NCBI GenBank assembly: GCA_947624535.1 | Contig: CANQKU010000037.1 | Coordinates: 1-9,333 of the forward strand | Reading direction: 5' to 3' | Source of the DNA: an uncultured Bacilli bacterium | GTDB lineage: Bacteria; Bacillota_I; Bacilli_A; RF39; UBA660 | DNA length: 9,333 nt | In this document: piece by piece, positions 1 to 6,877 of the stretch | How positions within the stretch are numbered: the stretch's first letter is position 1 | How the letters are laid out: each line of letters opens with the position of its first letter | Position numbers and translations under genes: made by a program | The notes under the pieces: generated by a model | The model's input: only the letters and a program-made list of their open reading frames with translations | The model's database searches: none | What the model was told of the DNA's origin: nothing

Positions 1-220
1 TAACATTTCCAACTGTTTTAGCCGATTTTTTATAGGCTTTATCATAAGTATTTTTATCACGATACATACCGTACAAAATTCTTCTATGTACAGGTTTTAG
101 ACCATCACGGACATCAGGTAGTGCACGTTCTTGAATAATCGATTTAGCATACTCACCAAATCTAACACCCATAATCTCTTCAAGTGAATAATCATAAATT
201 CGTTTTATTATATCCTGCAT
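1..220 (-). CDS. parC: DNA topoisomerase IV subunit A, N-terminal fragment (cut by window edge)
   Basis: ParC is the breaking-rejoining subunit of topoisomerase IV, which with ParE decatenates daughter chromosomes and relaxes supercoils. Only the first 73 residues are visible; the catalytic tyrosine and the quinolone-resistance region lie off the window. The segment carries the family signature IIQERALPDVRDGLKP (residues about 28-43) followed by VHRRILYGMY and KSAKTVGNV. ParC is preferred over GyrA because of the N-terminal LEEIMGVRFGEYAKSIIQ stretch and the NTYDKAYKKSAKTVGN stretch, which resemble Gram-positive ParC/GrlA; this rests on memory of the family, not an alignment. The ATG at 220-218 is preceded by AGGTGA at a normal distance, which fixes the start. 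It follows the LCP gene but a terminator intervenes, and a possible promoter lies directly upstream. No parE is seen next to it. Confidence 0.9.
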   Translation of the reverse strand, partial: MQDIIKRIYDYSLEEIMGVRFGEYAKSIIQERALPDVRDGLKPVHRRILYGMYRDKNTYDKAYKKSAKTVGNV

Positions 221-236
221 ACTATCACCTTATTTA

Positions 237-265
237 ATTATAAACAAAAAAAAAGAAAAAAGCAA
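237..265 (-). promoter_or_regulatory. Possible parC promoter overlapping the lcp terminator
   Basis: Reading on the minus strand, TTGCTT (265-260) is followed after 17 bases by a perfect TATAAT (242-237). The predicted start of transcription, near 230, would fall at the edge of the ribosome binding site (229-224), leaving almost no leader. The -35 box lies inside the hairpin of the preceding terminator and the spacer is its T-tract. Good spacing supports it; the very short leader and the AT-rich context count against it. Confidence 0.35.
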
Positions 266-277
266 ATAACTTTTTCC
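246..277 (-). terminator. Rho-independent terminator after the LCP gene
   Basis: On the minus strand an 8-bp stem (277-270 with 262-255, one G-U pair, mostly A-T) encloses a 7-base loop. It is followed at once by a run of nine T (254-246). It begins 17 bases after the stop codon of the LCP gene and separates it from parC. The stem is weak in G-C pairs but the T run is long, so termination may be partial. Confidence 0.6.
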
Positions 278-293
278 CAAATTTATTATATAA

Positions 294-2063
294 TCATTCA
301 TTTTCAATAACGTTTGCATCATTATCACTTAAATCTTCATTTTTTTCGTCTTCAACAATATTATCGTTATTATCAATATTTTCATCTTCGGTATTATTAG
401 CAACATCATCATTTTTATCATTTGCAGAATCATTAGAATTATCATCATGATTAGTTTCTAATTGACTTGAAGAATTATTAGTTGGTCTTGTAGTTGTCGT
501 TGTTGTAGTAGTAGTTATAGTCGTTGTTGGAGGTGTAGTAGTTTTAGGTTGAGTTACTGGAACATTAGAATCAGTTGACTGTGGATTTGCAGTTGTAGAA
601 CTTAAATCAGTTTTCTCACCATTAATAGTCTTTTCAATCATTTCATGGGCATAAGTAACTGTCGACATATCAGGTTCCATAACATATAACAATTGCGAAC
701 CAAAACTATAAGTATAATTTTCTGAATCACTACCATTTAAACTAATTGAAGAGATTTCCCATTTTGGCATTTTATCAATTTGATATTTAGCTAATTTTTG
801 AATATCAGATACGCTTAAATTCGTTTGAAAAGAATTTTTCAATGCCTCTAAAATATCAGTGTATTTGCTTAAAATAGCAGGACTTAATACTTTATCTACG
901 ATGGCTCTTATTACCGCTTGTTGATTTTTTATGCGTTGTCTATCTCCATCTTCAAAATTATAACGAGCACGTGAAAAGGCTAAAGCATATTCACCATTTA
1001 CATTATTATAACCTTTATAAAATTGATAACCATAGGTATTAAATGTAAATTCAGAATAAACATTAATGCCACCTAAAACATCAACTAAATTAATTACTGA
1101 AGAAAAATTAACACGTGCATAATAATTAATATCAATATCTAAAAAATTTTCAATAGTTCCAATCGAACAATCAATACCATACATACCAGCATGCGTTAGT
1201 TTATCTTTAGCATTATAACAAGATAATTCAACATAATAATCTCTAGGAATTGAAGTAAGTAAAATTTGATGAGTCGTTGGATTTACCGTAATAACCATAT
1301 TAACATCACTACGTGCAATCGAGTCAATCGCACCATAAGTATCAATTCCACTTAAATAAATACTAAAAGCATCTTTAGTTATATCTACTGAAGTAGATTC
1401 TACTTGTGTTTCTTTTTGAATTGTAAATTGATATAGTATTCTTACTTGCGAATCAAATTTTTCAATTTCCTCATCTAAAATTGCTTTATGATAATCGGCC
1501 ATTAAAATTGCATCAACATCTTTATCTAATAAAGAATTTCCAAGTTCAAAAATACTTTTAATATTAACATTTTCAAATGTGACTTCTTCTTTTAATTTAT
1601 CTAATGCCTCATTAGTAGTTCCCAATTTATCAACAAAACCAACTTTTTTATCTATTAAATCATCTTTATTTTTTAATTTACTATCTTTTAAAACTAATAC
1701 ATAATAATTTTCCACTTCATAATTATTATCGGTAACTGTTTTAAAAAAAGACAGCGTTCTATCAATATAGTGACTAGCAAAAAATAAACATACTGACAAA
1801 ATAATCATAAAAATATCACATATTACTTTAATCTTCCATTTAATTTTCTGCTTTAAACTGAAAATTGCGAACAAAACTATAAGACCAATATCAACTAACA
1901 TAATTGGCAATACAATTTTAAAAGGTAACATATTTAATTTAAATATATTTATCATTAATAACAAAGATACAAATAAAAAAATAAAAAATAAAATTGCACT
2001 TAATATACATATTGTCTTCTTTGTTTTTGGTTTTATTTGTTTATTTTTTTTCTTACTAGCCAT
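294..2063 (-). CDS. LytR-CpsA-Psr (LCP) family membrane protein, likely cell-wall glycopolymer ligase
   Basis: LCP enzymes transfer undecaprenyl-linked glycopolymers (teichoic acid, capsule or similar) to peptidoglycan on the outer face of the membrane. This 589-residue protein has a Lys-rich N-terminus, then three hydrophobic helices (about 18-40, 48-68 and 78-98). An extra extracellular domain follows (about 118-215, with KKVGFVDKLGTTNEALDKL and KDVDAILMADY), resembling a periplasmic-binding-protein lobe. The LCP core (about 232-485) shows DVNMVITVNP, LLTSIPRDYYVEL with the conserved Arg-Asp, ARVNFSSVINLVDVLGGINV, and AFSRARY..DGDRQRIKNQQ with the phosphate-binding arginines. After about 485 there is no fold: a Thr-rich linker, then a tail full of Asp, Glu and Asn. 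Three helices plus an accessory domain recall streptococcal CpsA, although the accessory domain may differ. The ATG is preceded by AGAGGGAAG. It has its own promoter and terminator, so it is probably monocistronic. The polymer it attaches cannot be told from the window. Confidence 0.92.
   Translation of the reverse strand: MASKKKNKQIKPKTKKTICILSAILFFIFLFVSLLLMINIFKLNMLPFKIVLPIMLVDIGLIVLFAIFSLKQKIKWKIKVICDIFMIILSVCLFFASHYIDRTLSFFKTVTDNNYEVENYYVLVLKDSKLKNKDDLIDKKVGFVDKLGTTNEALDKLKEEVTFENVNIKSIFELGNSLLDKDVDAILMADYHKAILDEEIEKFDSQVRILYQFTIQKETQVESTSVDITKDAFSIYLSGIDTYGAIDSIARSDVNMVITVNPTTHQILLTSIPRDYYVELSCYNAKDKLTHAGMYGIDCSIGTIENFLDIDINYYARVNFSSVINLVDVLGGINVYSEFTFNTYGYQFYKGYNNVNGEYALAFSRARYNFEDGDRQRIKNQQAVIRAIVDKVLSPAILSKYTDILEALKNSFQTNLSVSDIQKLAKYQIDKMPKWEISSISLNGSDSENYTYSFGSQLLYVMEPDMSTVTYAHEMIEKTINGEKTDLSSTTANPQSTDSNVPVTQPKTTTPPTTTITTTTTTTTTRPTNNSSSQLETNHDDNSNDSANDKNDDVANNTEDENIDNNDNIVEDEKNEDLSDNDANVIENE
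481..545 (-). repeat. Threonine-codon tract in the LCP gene
   Basis: A low-complexity run of ACN codons encodes TTTPPTTTITTTTTTTTT and a few flanking residues. Codons vary among ACT, ACA and ACG/ACC-like forms rather than being one pure triplet. It forms a flexible, possibly wall-spanning or glycosylated linker between the LCP core and the acidic tail. Imperfect triplet repeats of this kind can change in copy number. Confidence 0.75.
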
Positions 2064-2104
2064 TTACTTCCCTCTTATCTAAATAAAAATCTATACAATT
2101 ATAA

Positions 2105-2133
2105 ATTATAGCACTTTTTTTACTTATTAGCAA
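2105..2133 (-). promoter_or_regulatory. Promoter of the LCP gene (extended -10)
   Basis: Minus strand: TTGCTA (2133-2128), a 17-base spacer, then TATAAT (2110-2105), with TGC immediately before the -10 box giving an extended -10 element. Transcription would begin near 2098, leaving a leader of about 35 bases before the ATG at 2063 with its GAGGGAAG ribosome binding site. Spacing and consensus match a vegetative (SigA-type) promoter. Confidence 0.7.
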
Positions 2134-2146
2134 TTTTTTAAACAGG

Positions 2147-2181
2147 AAAAAATTTAAAATGTTATTTAGCACATAATATTT
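2147..2181 (-). terminator. Weak candidate terminator after trxB
   Basis: On the minus strand a 9-bp imperfect stem (2181-2173 with 2165-2157, one A-C mismatch) has a 7-base loop. A T-rich stretch follows, including six T at 2152-2147. It begins 12 bases past the trxB stop codon, where a terminator is expected. It has almost no G-C pairs in the stem, so the call is weak. Confidence 0.25.
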
Positions 2182-2193
2182 CAATTAATTATT

Positions 2194-3084
2194 TTAATTT
2201 ATTTCTTTTATCGCAATCGTTGCCGCAATACTACCATCACTGACAGCAGTTGTTAATTGTCTTAAAATTTTTACACGAGCATCACCAGCAACATAAATAC
2301 CTGGTAATTTAGTATGTACACCATCGCCAGAAATGATATAACCTTTAGAATCTAACTCAACTACATTGCTAAAAACGGCATTTTTAGGTTCTTGCCCAAT
2401 CGCAATAAATAAACCATCAATTTTTATTTCTTTTATATTATTATTTATGTCTTCAAGTGTAATTGATTCTAAATTTTCATCACCATTTAATGATACTATA
2501 TTTGAATTTAAAATAAATTCAATATTATCTTTCTTTTTTAATTCATCCAAATATTTAGCATCTCCTCTAAATTCTTCACGACGATGAATTAAGTATACTT
2601 TAGAGACTATCGAAGACAAGTATAAAGCATCTTCCAAAGCTGTATTACCACCACCATTTATAGCTACAATCTTATTTTTGAAAAAATTGCCATCACAAGT
2701 AGCACAATATGATACTCCTTTTCCAATAAACTTTTCCTCATTAGGAAGATTTAACTTTCTAGATGTTACACCAGTTGCGATAATAACTGCTTTACCTTTA
2801 TATTTATCTTTATTTGTAATAACAGTTTTATCTTCTTCAATTCTTATAACTGTTTCATATTTTATTTCACCATTTAAATTTTTCACTTGATTATATAAAT
2901 TGGTCGCAAAATCAAAACCAGAAATTGAAGAAATACCTGGATAATTTTCGATATTACTGGCATTTATAATTTGGCCGCCATAATTCTTAGCCTCAAAAAT
3001 TAAAATTTTTTTATTGGCTCTTAAAGCATAAAGGGCACTCGTAAGTCCAGCCGGCCCCGCACCTATAATAATTATATCGTACAT
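2194..3084 (-). CDS. trxB: Thioredoxin reductase (NADPH), FAD flavoprotein
   Basis: This cytoplasmic enzyme passes electrons from NADPH through FAD and a redox-active disulfide to thioredoxin, keeping protein thiols reduced. At 296 residues it is slightly shorter than typical bacterial TrxB (about 305-320) but complete. The FAD dinucleotide-binding motif GAGPAG is at 8-13. The catalytic pair is in CATC at 127-130. The NADPH-binding loop GGGNTA is at 144-149 and is followed by HRREEFR at 167-173, whose arginines favour NADPH over NADH. The C-terminal FAD motif is VAGDARVKILRQ (265-276). The ATG at 3084 follows AGGTGAT. It has its own promoter, and the downstream LCP gene also has one, so it is probably transcribed alone. 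No thioredoxin gene is visible here. A ferredoxin-NADP reductase-like relative is unlikely because the CATC pair is intact. Confidence 0.95.
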   Translation of the reverse strand: MYDIIIIGAGPAGLTSALYALRANKKILIFEAKNYGGQIINASNIENYPGISSISGFDFATNLYNQVKNLNGEIKYETVIRIEEDKTVITNKDKYKGKAVIIATGVTSRKLNLPNEEKFIGKGVSYCATCDGNFFKNKIVAINGGGNTALEDALYLSSIVSKVYLIHRREEFRGDAKYLDELKKKDNIEFILNSNIVSLNGDENLESITLEDINNNIKEIKIDGLFIAIGQEPKNAVFSNVVELDSKGYIISGDGVHTKLPGIYVAGDARVKILRQLTTAVSDGSIAATIAIKEIN

Positions 3085-3108
3085 AATATCACCTACTTTT
3101 ATAATTTA

Positions 3109-3117
3109 ATTATAGCA
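3109..3117 (-). promoter_or_regulatory. Extended -10 promoter of trxB
   Basis: Minus strand reads TGCTATAAT at 3117-3109: a perfect TATAAT with the TGN extension. No convincing -35 hexamer lies 16-18 bases upstream, as allowed for extended -10 promoters. The start would be near 3102, about 18 bases before the ATG, leaving room for the AGGTGA site. The same nine bases occur at the LCP promoter. Confidence 0.55.
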
Positions 3118-3144
3118 TTTTTTTAGTTAATAATATAATAATTT

Positions 3145-3612
3145 TTATTTAACAAAATTGACTTTAATATTATTATTACTTAAATTTGGTAAATTATCAA
3201 TATGACCTATTTTAGTATAACTATAAACTGTATTAAAACTTTTATAGAAGATCACTAAACAATCATTACCATATAACATAACATCACCTTGCCTAATTTG
3301 TCCTATTGATTTCGGATCAGTAGGTAATTTTTGGCCTAAATAATAATATTTTTCATTACCATTTAATTCATTCATTTCTAATTCTAGTGGTAACAATTGA
3401 ATAAATTCTTTTGCTGTTTCATTATTTTCGATATTTATTTCATATTCTTCATTATTTATAATTACTTTCATTGCTTCATATTCCTCTACTTTATTTCTAA
3501 TTGTTTGATCATTAAATTTACTATTTTTATTATTTAATATATAAATCACCATTAAGAGAATAAAAATAACTACTATACTTATTATATATTTTCTAATATT
3601 AATCCACTCCAT
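3145..3612 (-). CDS. Membrane-anchored cyclophilin-like fold protein
   Basis: A 155-residue protein with one N-terminal membrane helix (about 9-26, IISIVVIFILLMVIYIL) and an outward-facing C-terminal domain. From about residue 48 it matches the small cyclophilin-like family: a strand region MKVIINNEEYEINIENN, then LPLELEMNELNGNEKYYYL, LPTDPKSIGQIRQGDVMLY, and CLVIFYKSFNTVYSYTKIGH. These proteins share the cyclophilin beta-barrel, but prolyl isomerase activity has not been generally shown, so the biochemical role is left open. The signal-anchor suggests a lipid-bilayer-tethered extracellular version. The start is uncertain: ATG 3612-3610 has no Shine-Dalgarno sequence upstream, while a GGAG lies just inside the coding region. 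In-frame stops at about 3647 and 3653 limit any upstream extension. It begins 16 bases after the end of a decayed gene and no clear promoter is seen. Confidence 0.75.
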   Translation of the reverse strand: MEWINIRKYIISIVVIFILLMVIYILNNKNSKFNDQTIRNKVEEYEAMKVIINNEEYEINIENNETAKEFIQLLPLELEMNELNGNEKYYYLGQKLPTDPKSIGQIRQGDVMLYGNDCLVIFYKSFNTVYSYTKIGHIDNLPNLSNNNIKVNFVK

Positions 3613-3628
3613 TATTACAAAAATTAAA

Positions 3629-4105
3629 CTATTCTTCCAATAAAATTAGAATTAATTTATTTTGCCATTTTTCCAAAATTTTATTTATTTCATCACTTGG
3701 TAATACATTATATTTTAATCTTGCTTGTACTATTTTATTATTACGAACCTCAATTGTCCTAAAAGATTTAATAATATTTTATTTTTTGTGTATAAAATAA
3801 ACTTGACATTCGATATTGGCGATTTGTTCTCCATAGGTGCGAACACAATTTTTTTGTTGCCGACTTTCATCAATTAAATCACCTATTGAGGAAACAGGAA
3901 CAATAACGTAATTATCGTCCTCATAATTATTAAATGCCAATATTTTAGCTAAATTACTTTTTTATCAATGCCAAAAATATCTCTAAAAATTTCGCCTTAT
4001 TTTAAAAAATAGCTAACGTTAAATTATATAATTTATATCTTACCAAATATTCAAATTGAGGATAATATAAAGAATATGATGAAAATTCAACAATTAAAAT
4101 TATAT
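3629..4105 (-). pseudogene. Decayed PcfJ-like gene remnant
   Basis: No intact frame exists here, but three minus-strand frames give consecutive pieces of one protein that I recognise as PcfJ-like, a family named from the conjugative plasmid pCF10 whose function is not established. Piece 1 (4105-4002) includes LYYPQFEYLVRYKLYNL and runs into a stop at 4004-4002. Piece 2 (about 3996-3964) reads GEIFRDIFGIDK in another frame. Piece 3 (3958-3629) is in the third frame and has NYVIVPVSSIGDLIDESRQQ, NCVRTYGEQIANIECQVYFI, an in-frame TAA (3781-3779), then KSFRTIEVRNNKIVQARLKY and KILEKWQNK before the natural TAG (3631-3629). The second frameshift falls at a run of six A (3964-3959). Homologues, as I recall them, carry about 100 residues between pieces 2 and 3, so an internal deletion is likely. 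The 5' part is absent; the remnant abuts the helicase stop codon. Confidence 0.75.
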
Positions 4106-6874
4106 TTAATTTGGAATTTCAAAATCTAAAAAATATTCTTCGGGTACAGTATTATCTAATTGAATATCAAATAATAAAGTTTGATAAACTTCTTTTGTTT
4201 TTTGATTAATAATTTGAGATTTTCTCATGTTGGTAAACTTACCTGTCCCAAAATAAGTAAATGGAAGAACTATATTATCTTCTTCATCCATTTTTCTAAC
4301 AAATAAATATACATTTTTTGTATTTTTTAATTTTAATCCTATACTATTATCAATAGTTGTATTATTTTCTGCTTCCCATTGAAATACTATTGGACTAATA
4401 AATTTATCTTTATAATTTGTTCTTTCTTGTTTAGCCTTATCTTTTTTTAATCCAACATATATATAAGTATTTCCTGTTTCAGTATCAAAATATGAACCTT
4501 TTATTTTAATATCCATTGTATATTTTTTGTTGATAGAGGTTATTGTTTGCTCTTTTGAATAATTTGCATATAACTTATACTTTCCTTCAAAATCTCCAAA
4601 TTCAATTTCATATCTATTTATACCATAATTAATTAAATTTTCTAAATAATTATTTATATTAGATATATTTTCAATACGCAAATGATTGTAAACTAATATG
4701 CCTTTATCAGTCAAAAATTCTATTGCATTATTCAAAGTATCTTCTGTCACTCTAGAATTATATCCAATAAGTTCATTCAAATTTATATCATTATGATGTA
4801 ATAAATAATTTATAATTAAATACTCATCTATTCTTACTATTGGCAATAATTCTTCAATCGAATCAATAAATTCTATTTCTTCATCAGTAAATATTGGTAA
4901 ATTTTCTTCACCTATCGCAACTAAAAATTCATAATAAGATTTGATTCGTTTTCCATTTATCTTGCATTTTATAAATCTATTAAAATCAGGCGCTATTTCA
5001 GATTCTAAATAATCCGTATGTTTTGGTATTTCATTCTTATTTAAGTATTTTTTAAAATTTTCATAATCTTTCTTTAAAATAGCTTTTTTATTAAAATTTT
5101 CAATATCAATAAATTTAATTATCTCCTTTTTTGATAGCTCATCAATATGAATTTCTACATTTGGAAGATTTAAAGAATTATAATCTGTTTCAATTAGTTT
5201 TTTTAGATATGATTTTTCAGTATATGTAGTTTTACCTAAGGTGCCAAGCGCTAAAGCTATTTGTATTGATCTTCTATAATCATTACCAATAAAGTCTAAA
5301 ACAGTCAAATATTTCTTATTCTTATATTTTCTTAAACCTCTTCCTAATTGTTGTAAAAAAATTGTTGAACTTTCAGTTGGTCTTAAAAATAACACAGTAT
5401 TAATAGCTGGTATATCCACACCTTCATTCAATATATCAACTGCACAAATAATTTCTAAATCATTATTCTCATCTTGCAAATTATTAAATGCTTTAATCCT
5501 TTCTCCAGTATTGTTTTCACCAGTTAAAGCAATAGCCGAATATCCGCGACTAGAAAATTCTTTAGACATTAAAGAGCAATGAGCAAGGTTAGTGCAAAAT
5601 GCAATTGCTTTAAGTTTTTTCTTTGGTAATCTATGCTTTTCTATTTCTTGGACTATAAAATCAACATTTTTAGCTTCAGCAATATTTTTAGAGACTTTAT
5701 TTTTATCATCCTTACCATAATCAATTAAATCATCTCTTATACCATAATAATGAAAAGGAACAACTAAATCATTATTAATAGCATCTCTAAGTCTTAATTC
5801 AAATGGGACATTTTGTTCAAATAATTCAAATATATCTTGATTATCCATTCTTTCTGGTGTAGCAGTTAATCCAAGCAAAAACTCTGGATTAAAATAATTT
5901 AATATCTTTTTCCCACATTCAGCTACTATGTGATGAACCTCATCGTAACAAATATAATCAAACTCATTTTTCTTAAATTCAGATAAATGTCTTGCTAACA
6001 TAGTACTTGAAGCAAAGAGAAAATCACAATCTAATTCCTTTAAATTACCAGTATATAAACCGCAAGTTTTTTCTGCACCAAATACACTCATAAATGTTTT
6101 TTTTGCATCTTTTAAAATAGTATCTCTATGAACTACAAATAAAACTTTTTTTGCGTCAAAATTTCTTGCATCAAAAGCAGCTAAATAAGTTTTACCAGAT
6201 CCCGTAGCACTTATTATTAATGCTCGCTTAACTCCCATATCTCTATATCTTGCAATTTCTTTTAAAGCTTTTATTTGCATAAAATTAGGACCTATATTTT
6301 GAGTTAAAGGATTTATATAATCCATATCCCATTTTGCTATTGCATAATCTAATATCACTTTATATTGTTTAATAATATCCGCACTTAATTCAAAAGTTCT
6401 CTCCCATAAATATTCAAAATTTTCAATAGCGGCTTTACATGAATCCGTATTTTCTGTTGAAACCAAAGAAATATTCCATTCAATATTCTTTAGTAAAGCA
6501 AATCTAGTAATATTTGACGAACCAACAATTATTTCAATAGAATCATCGTATTTAAATAGGTATCCTTTGGAATGAAAACCATTTTCACCAAAACAATTCA
6601 TATCAACATGACATTCAAAATTATCATATTTATTTTGCCAAGTAAGAAAATTATTTAAAGAAGCAATATCGGTAAAATTCTGATAAGTAGAAGTAATAAG
6701 CCTGCCCTTTGCTCCTCTTTCTAAAGCATTTTCTATTTCTTTTTGAAATAAAACTAATCCAGCATTTTTTATAAAACTAACTGATAATTCAAAAGAATTA
6801 CATTTTCTAAAACAATTTTTTAGTTTTTCTAAAAATGATATATCAGAATAATTGGTTAAAAATAAATCTTTCAT
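4106..6874 (-). CDS. PLD-type nuclease / SF2 DEAD-DEAH helicase / DUF3427 fusion protein
   Basis: A 922-residue multidomain protein predicted to process nucleic acids in the cytoplasm. Residues about 1-170 form a phospholipase-D-like (HKD nuclease) domain with HSK at 101-103, IVGSSNIT at 116-123 and IEWN at 131-134. The usual Asp after HxKx4 is Lys108, with Asp110-111 close by. The SF2 helicase follows: Walker A ATGSGKT (223-229), DEVH (311-314), TATPERMD (337-344), a second RecA lobe with NEGVDIPA (483-490), and motif VI QQLGRGLRK (508-516). A possible winged-helix stretch lies at about 684-730. The C-terminus (about 785-918, with KGSYFDTETGNTYIYVGLKK and FTYFGTGKF) matches DUF3427. This order is known from COG1061/COG3886-type proteins found in genomic islands. 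The ATG is 3 bases after the upstream Nudix stop and uses AGAGGTGA, which includes that stop codon, so the two are translationally coupled. A DNA-repair or antiphage role is inferred, not shown. Confidence 0.88.
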   Translation of the reverse strand: MKDLFLTNYSDISFLEKLKNCFRKCNSFELSVSFIKNAGLVLFQKEIENALERGAKGRLITSTYQNFTDIASLNNFLTWQNKYDNFECHVDMNCFGENGFHSKGYLFKYDDSIEIIVGSSNITRFALLKNIEWNISLVSTENTDSCKAAIENFEYLWERTFELSADIIKQYKVILDYAIAKWDMDYINPLTQNIGPNFMQIKALKEIARYRDMGVKRALIISATGSGKTYLAAFDARNFDAKKVLFVVHRDTILKDAKKTFMSVFGAEKTCGLYTGNLKELDCDFLFASSTMLARHLSEFKKNEFDYICYDEVHHIVAECGKKILNYFNPEFLLGLTATPERMDNQDIFELFEQNVPFELRLRDAINNDLVVPFHYYGIRDDLIDYGKDDKNKVSKNIAEAKNVDFIVQEIEKHRLPKKKLKAIAFCTNLAHCSLMSKEFSSRGYSAIALTGENNTGERIKAFNNLQDENNDLEIICAVDILNEGVDIPAINTVLFLRPTESSTIFLQQLGRGLRKYKNKKYLTVLDFIGNDYRRSIQIALALGTLGKTTYTEKSYLKKLIETDYNSLNLPNVEIHIDELSKKEIIKFIDIENFNKKAILKKDYENFKKYLNKNEIPKHTDYLESEIAPDFNRFIKCKINGKRIKSYYEFLVAIGEENLPIFTDEEIEFIDSIEELLPIVRIDEYLIINYLLHHNDINLNELIGYNSRVTEDTLNNAIEFLTDKGILVYNHLRIENISNINNYLENLINYGINRYEIEFGDFEGKYKLYANYSKEQTITSINKKYTMDIKIKGSYFDTETGNTYIYVGLKKDKAKQERTNYKDKFISPIVFQWEAENNTTIDNSIGLKLKNTKNVYLFVRKMDEEDNIVLPFTYFGTGKFTNMRKSQIINQKTKEVYQTLLFDIQLDNTVPEEYFLDFEIPN

Positions 6875-6877
6875 ACT

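Noticed and set aside
481..545. Thr-codon tract as a CRISPR or direct-repeat array
   Set aside because: It is a continuous in-frame low-complexity coding run with no spacers.
2366..2890. Two plus-strand open frames (2366-2587 and 2678-2890) over trxB
   Set aside because: They lie antisense within a clear thioredoxin reductase gene, show no family features, and have no credible ribosome binding site.
3707..3712. TATAAT inside the pseudogene as a promoter for the cyclophilin-like gene
   Set aside because: No -35 box or TG extension accompanies it, it is about 95 bases from the start, and isolated TATAAT matches are expected by chance at this base composition.
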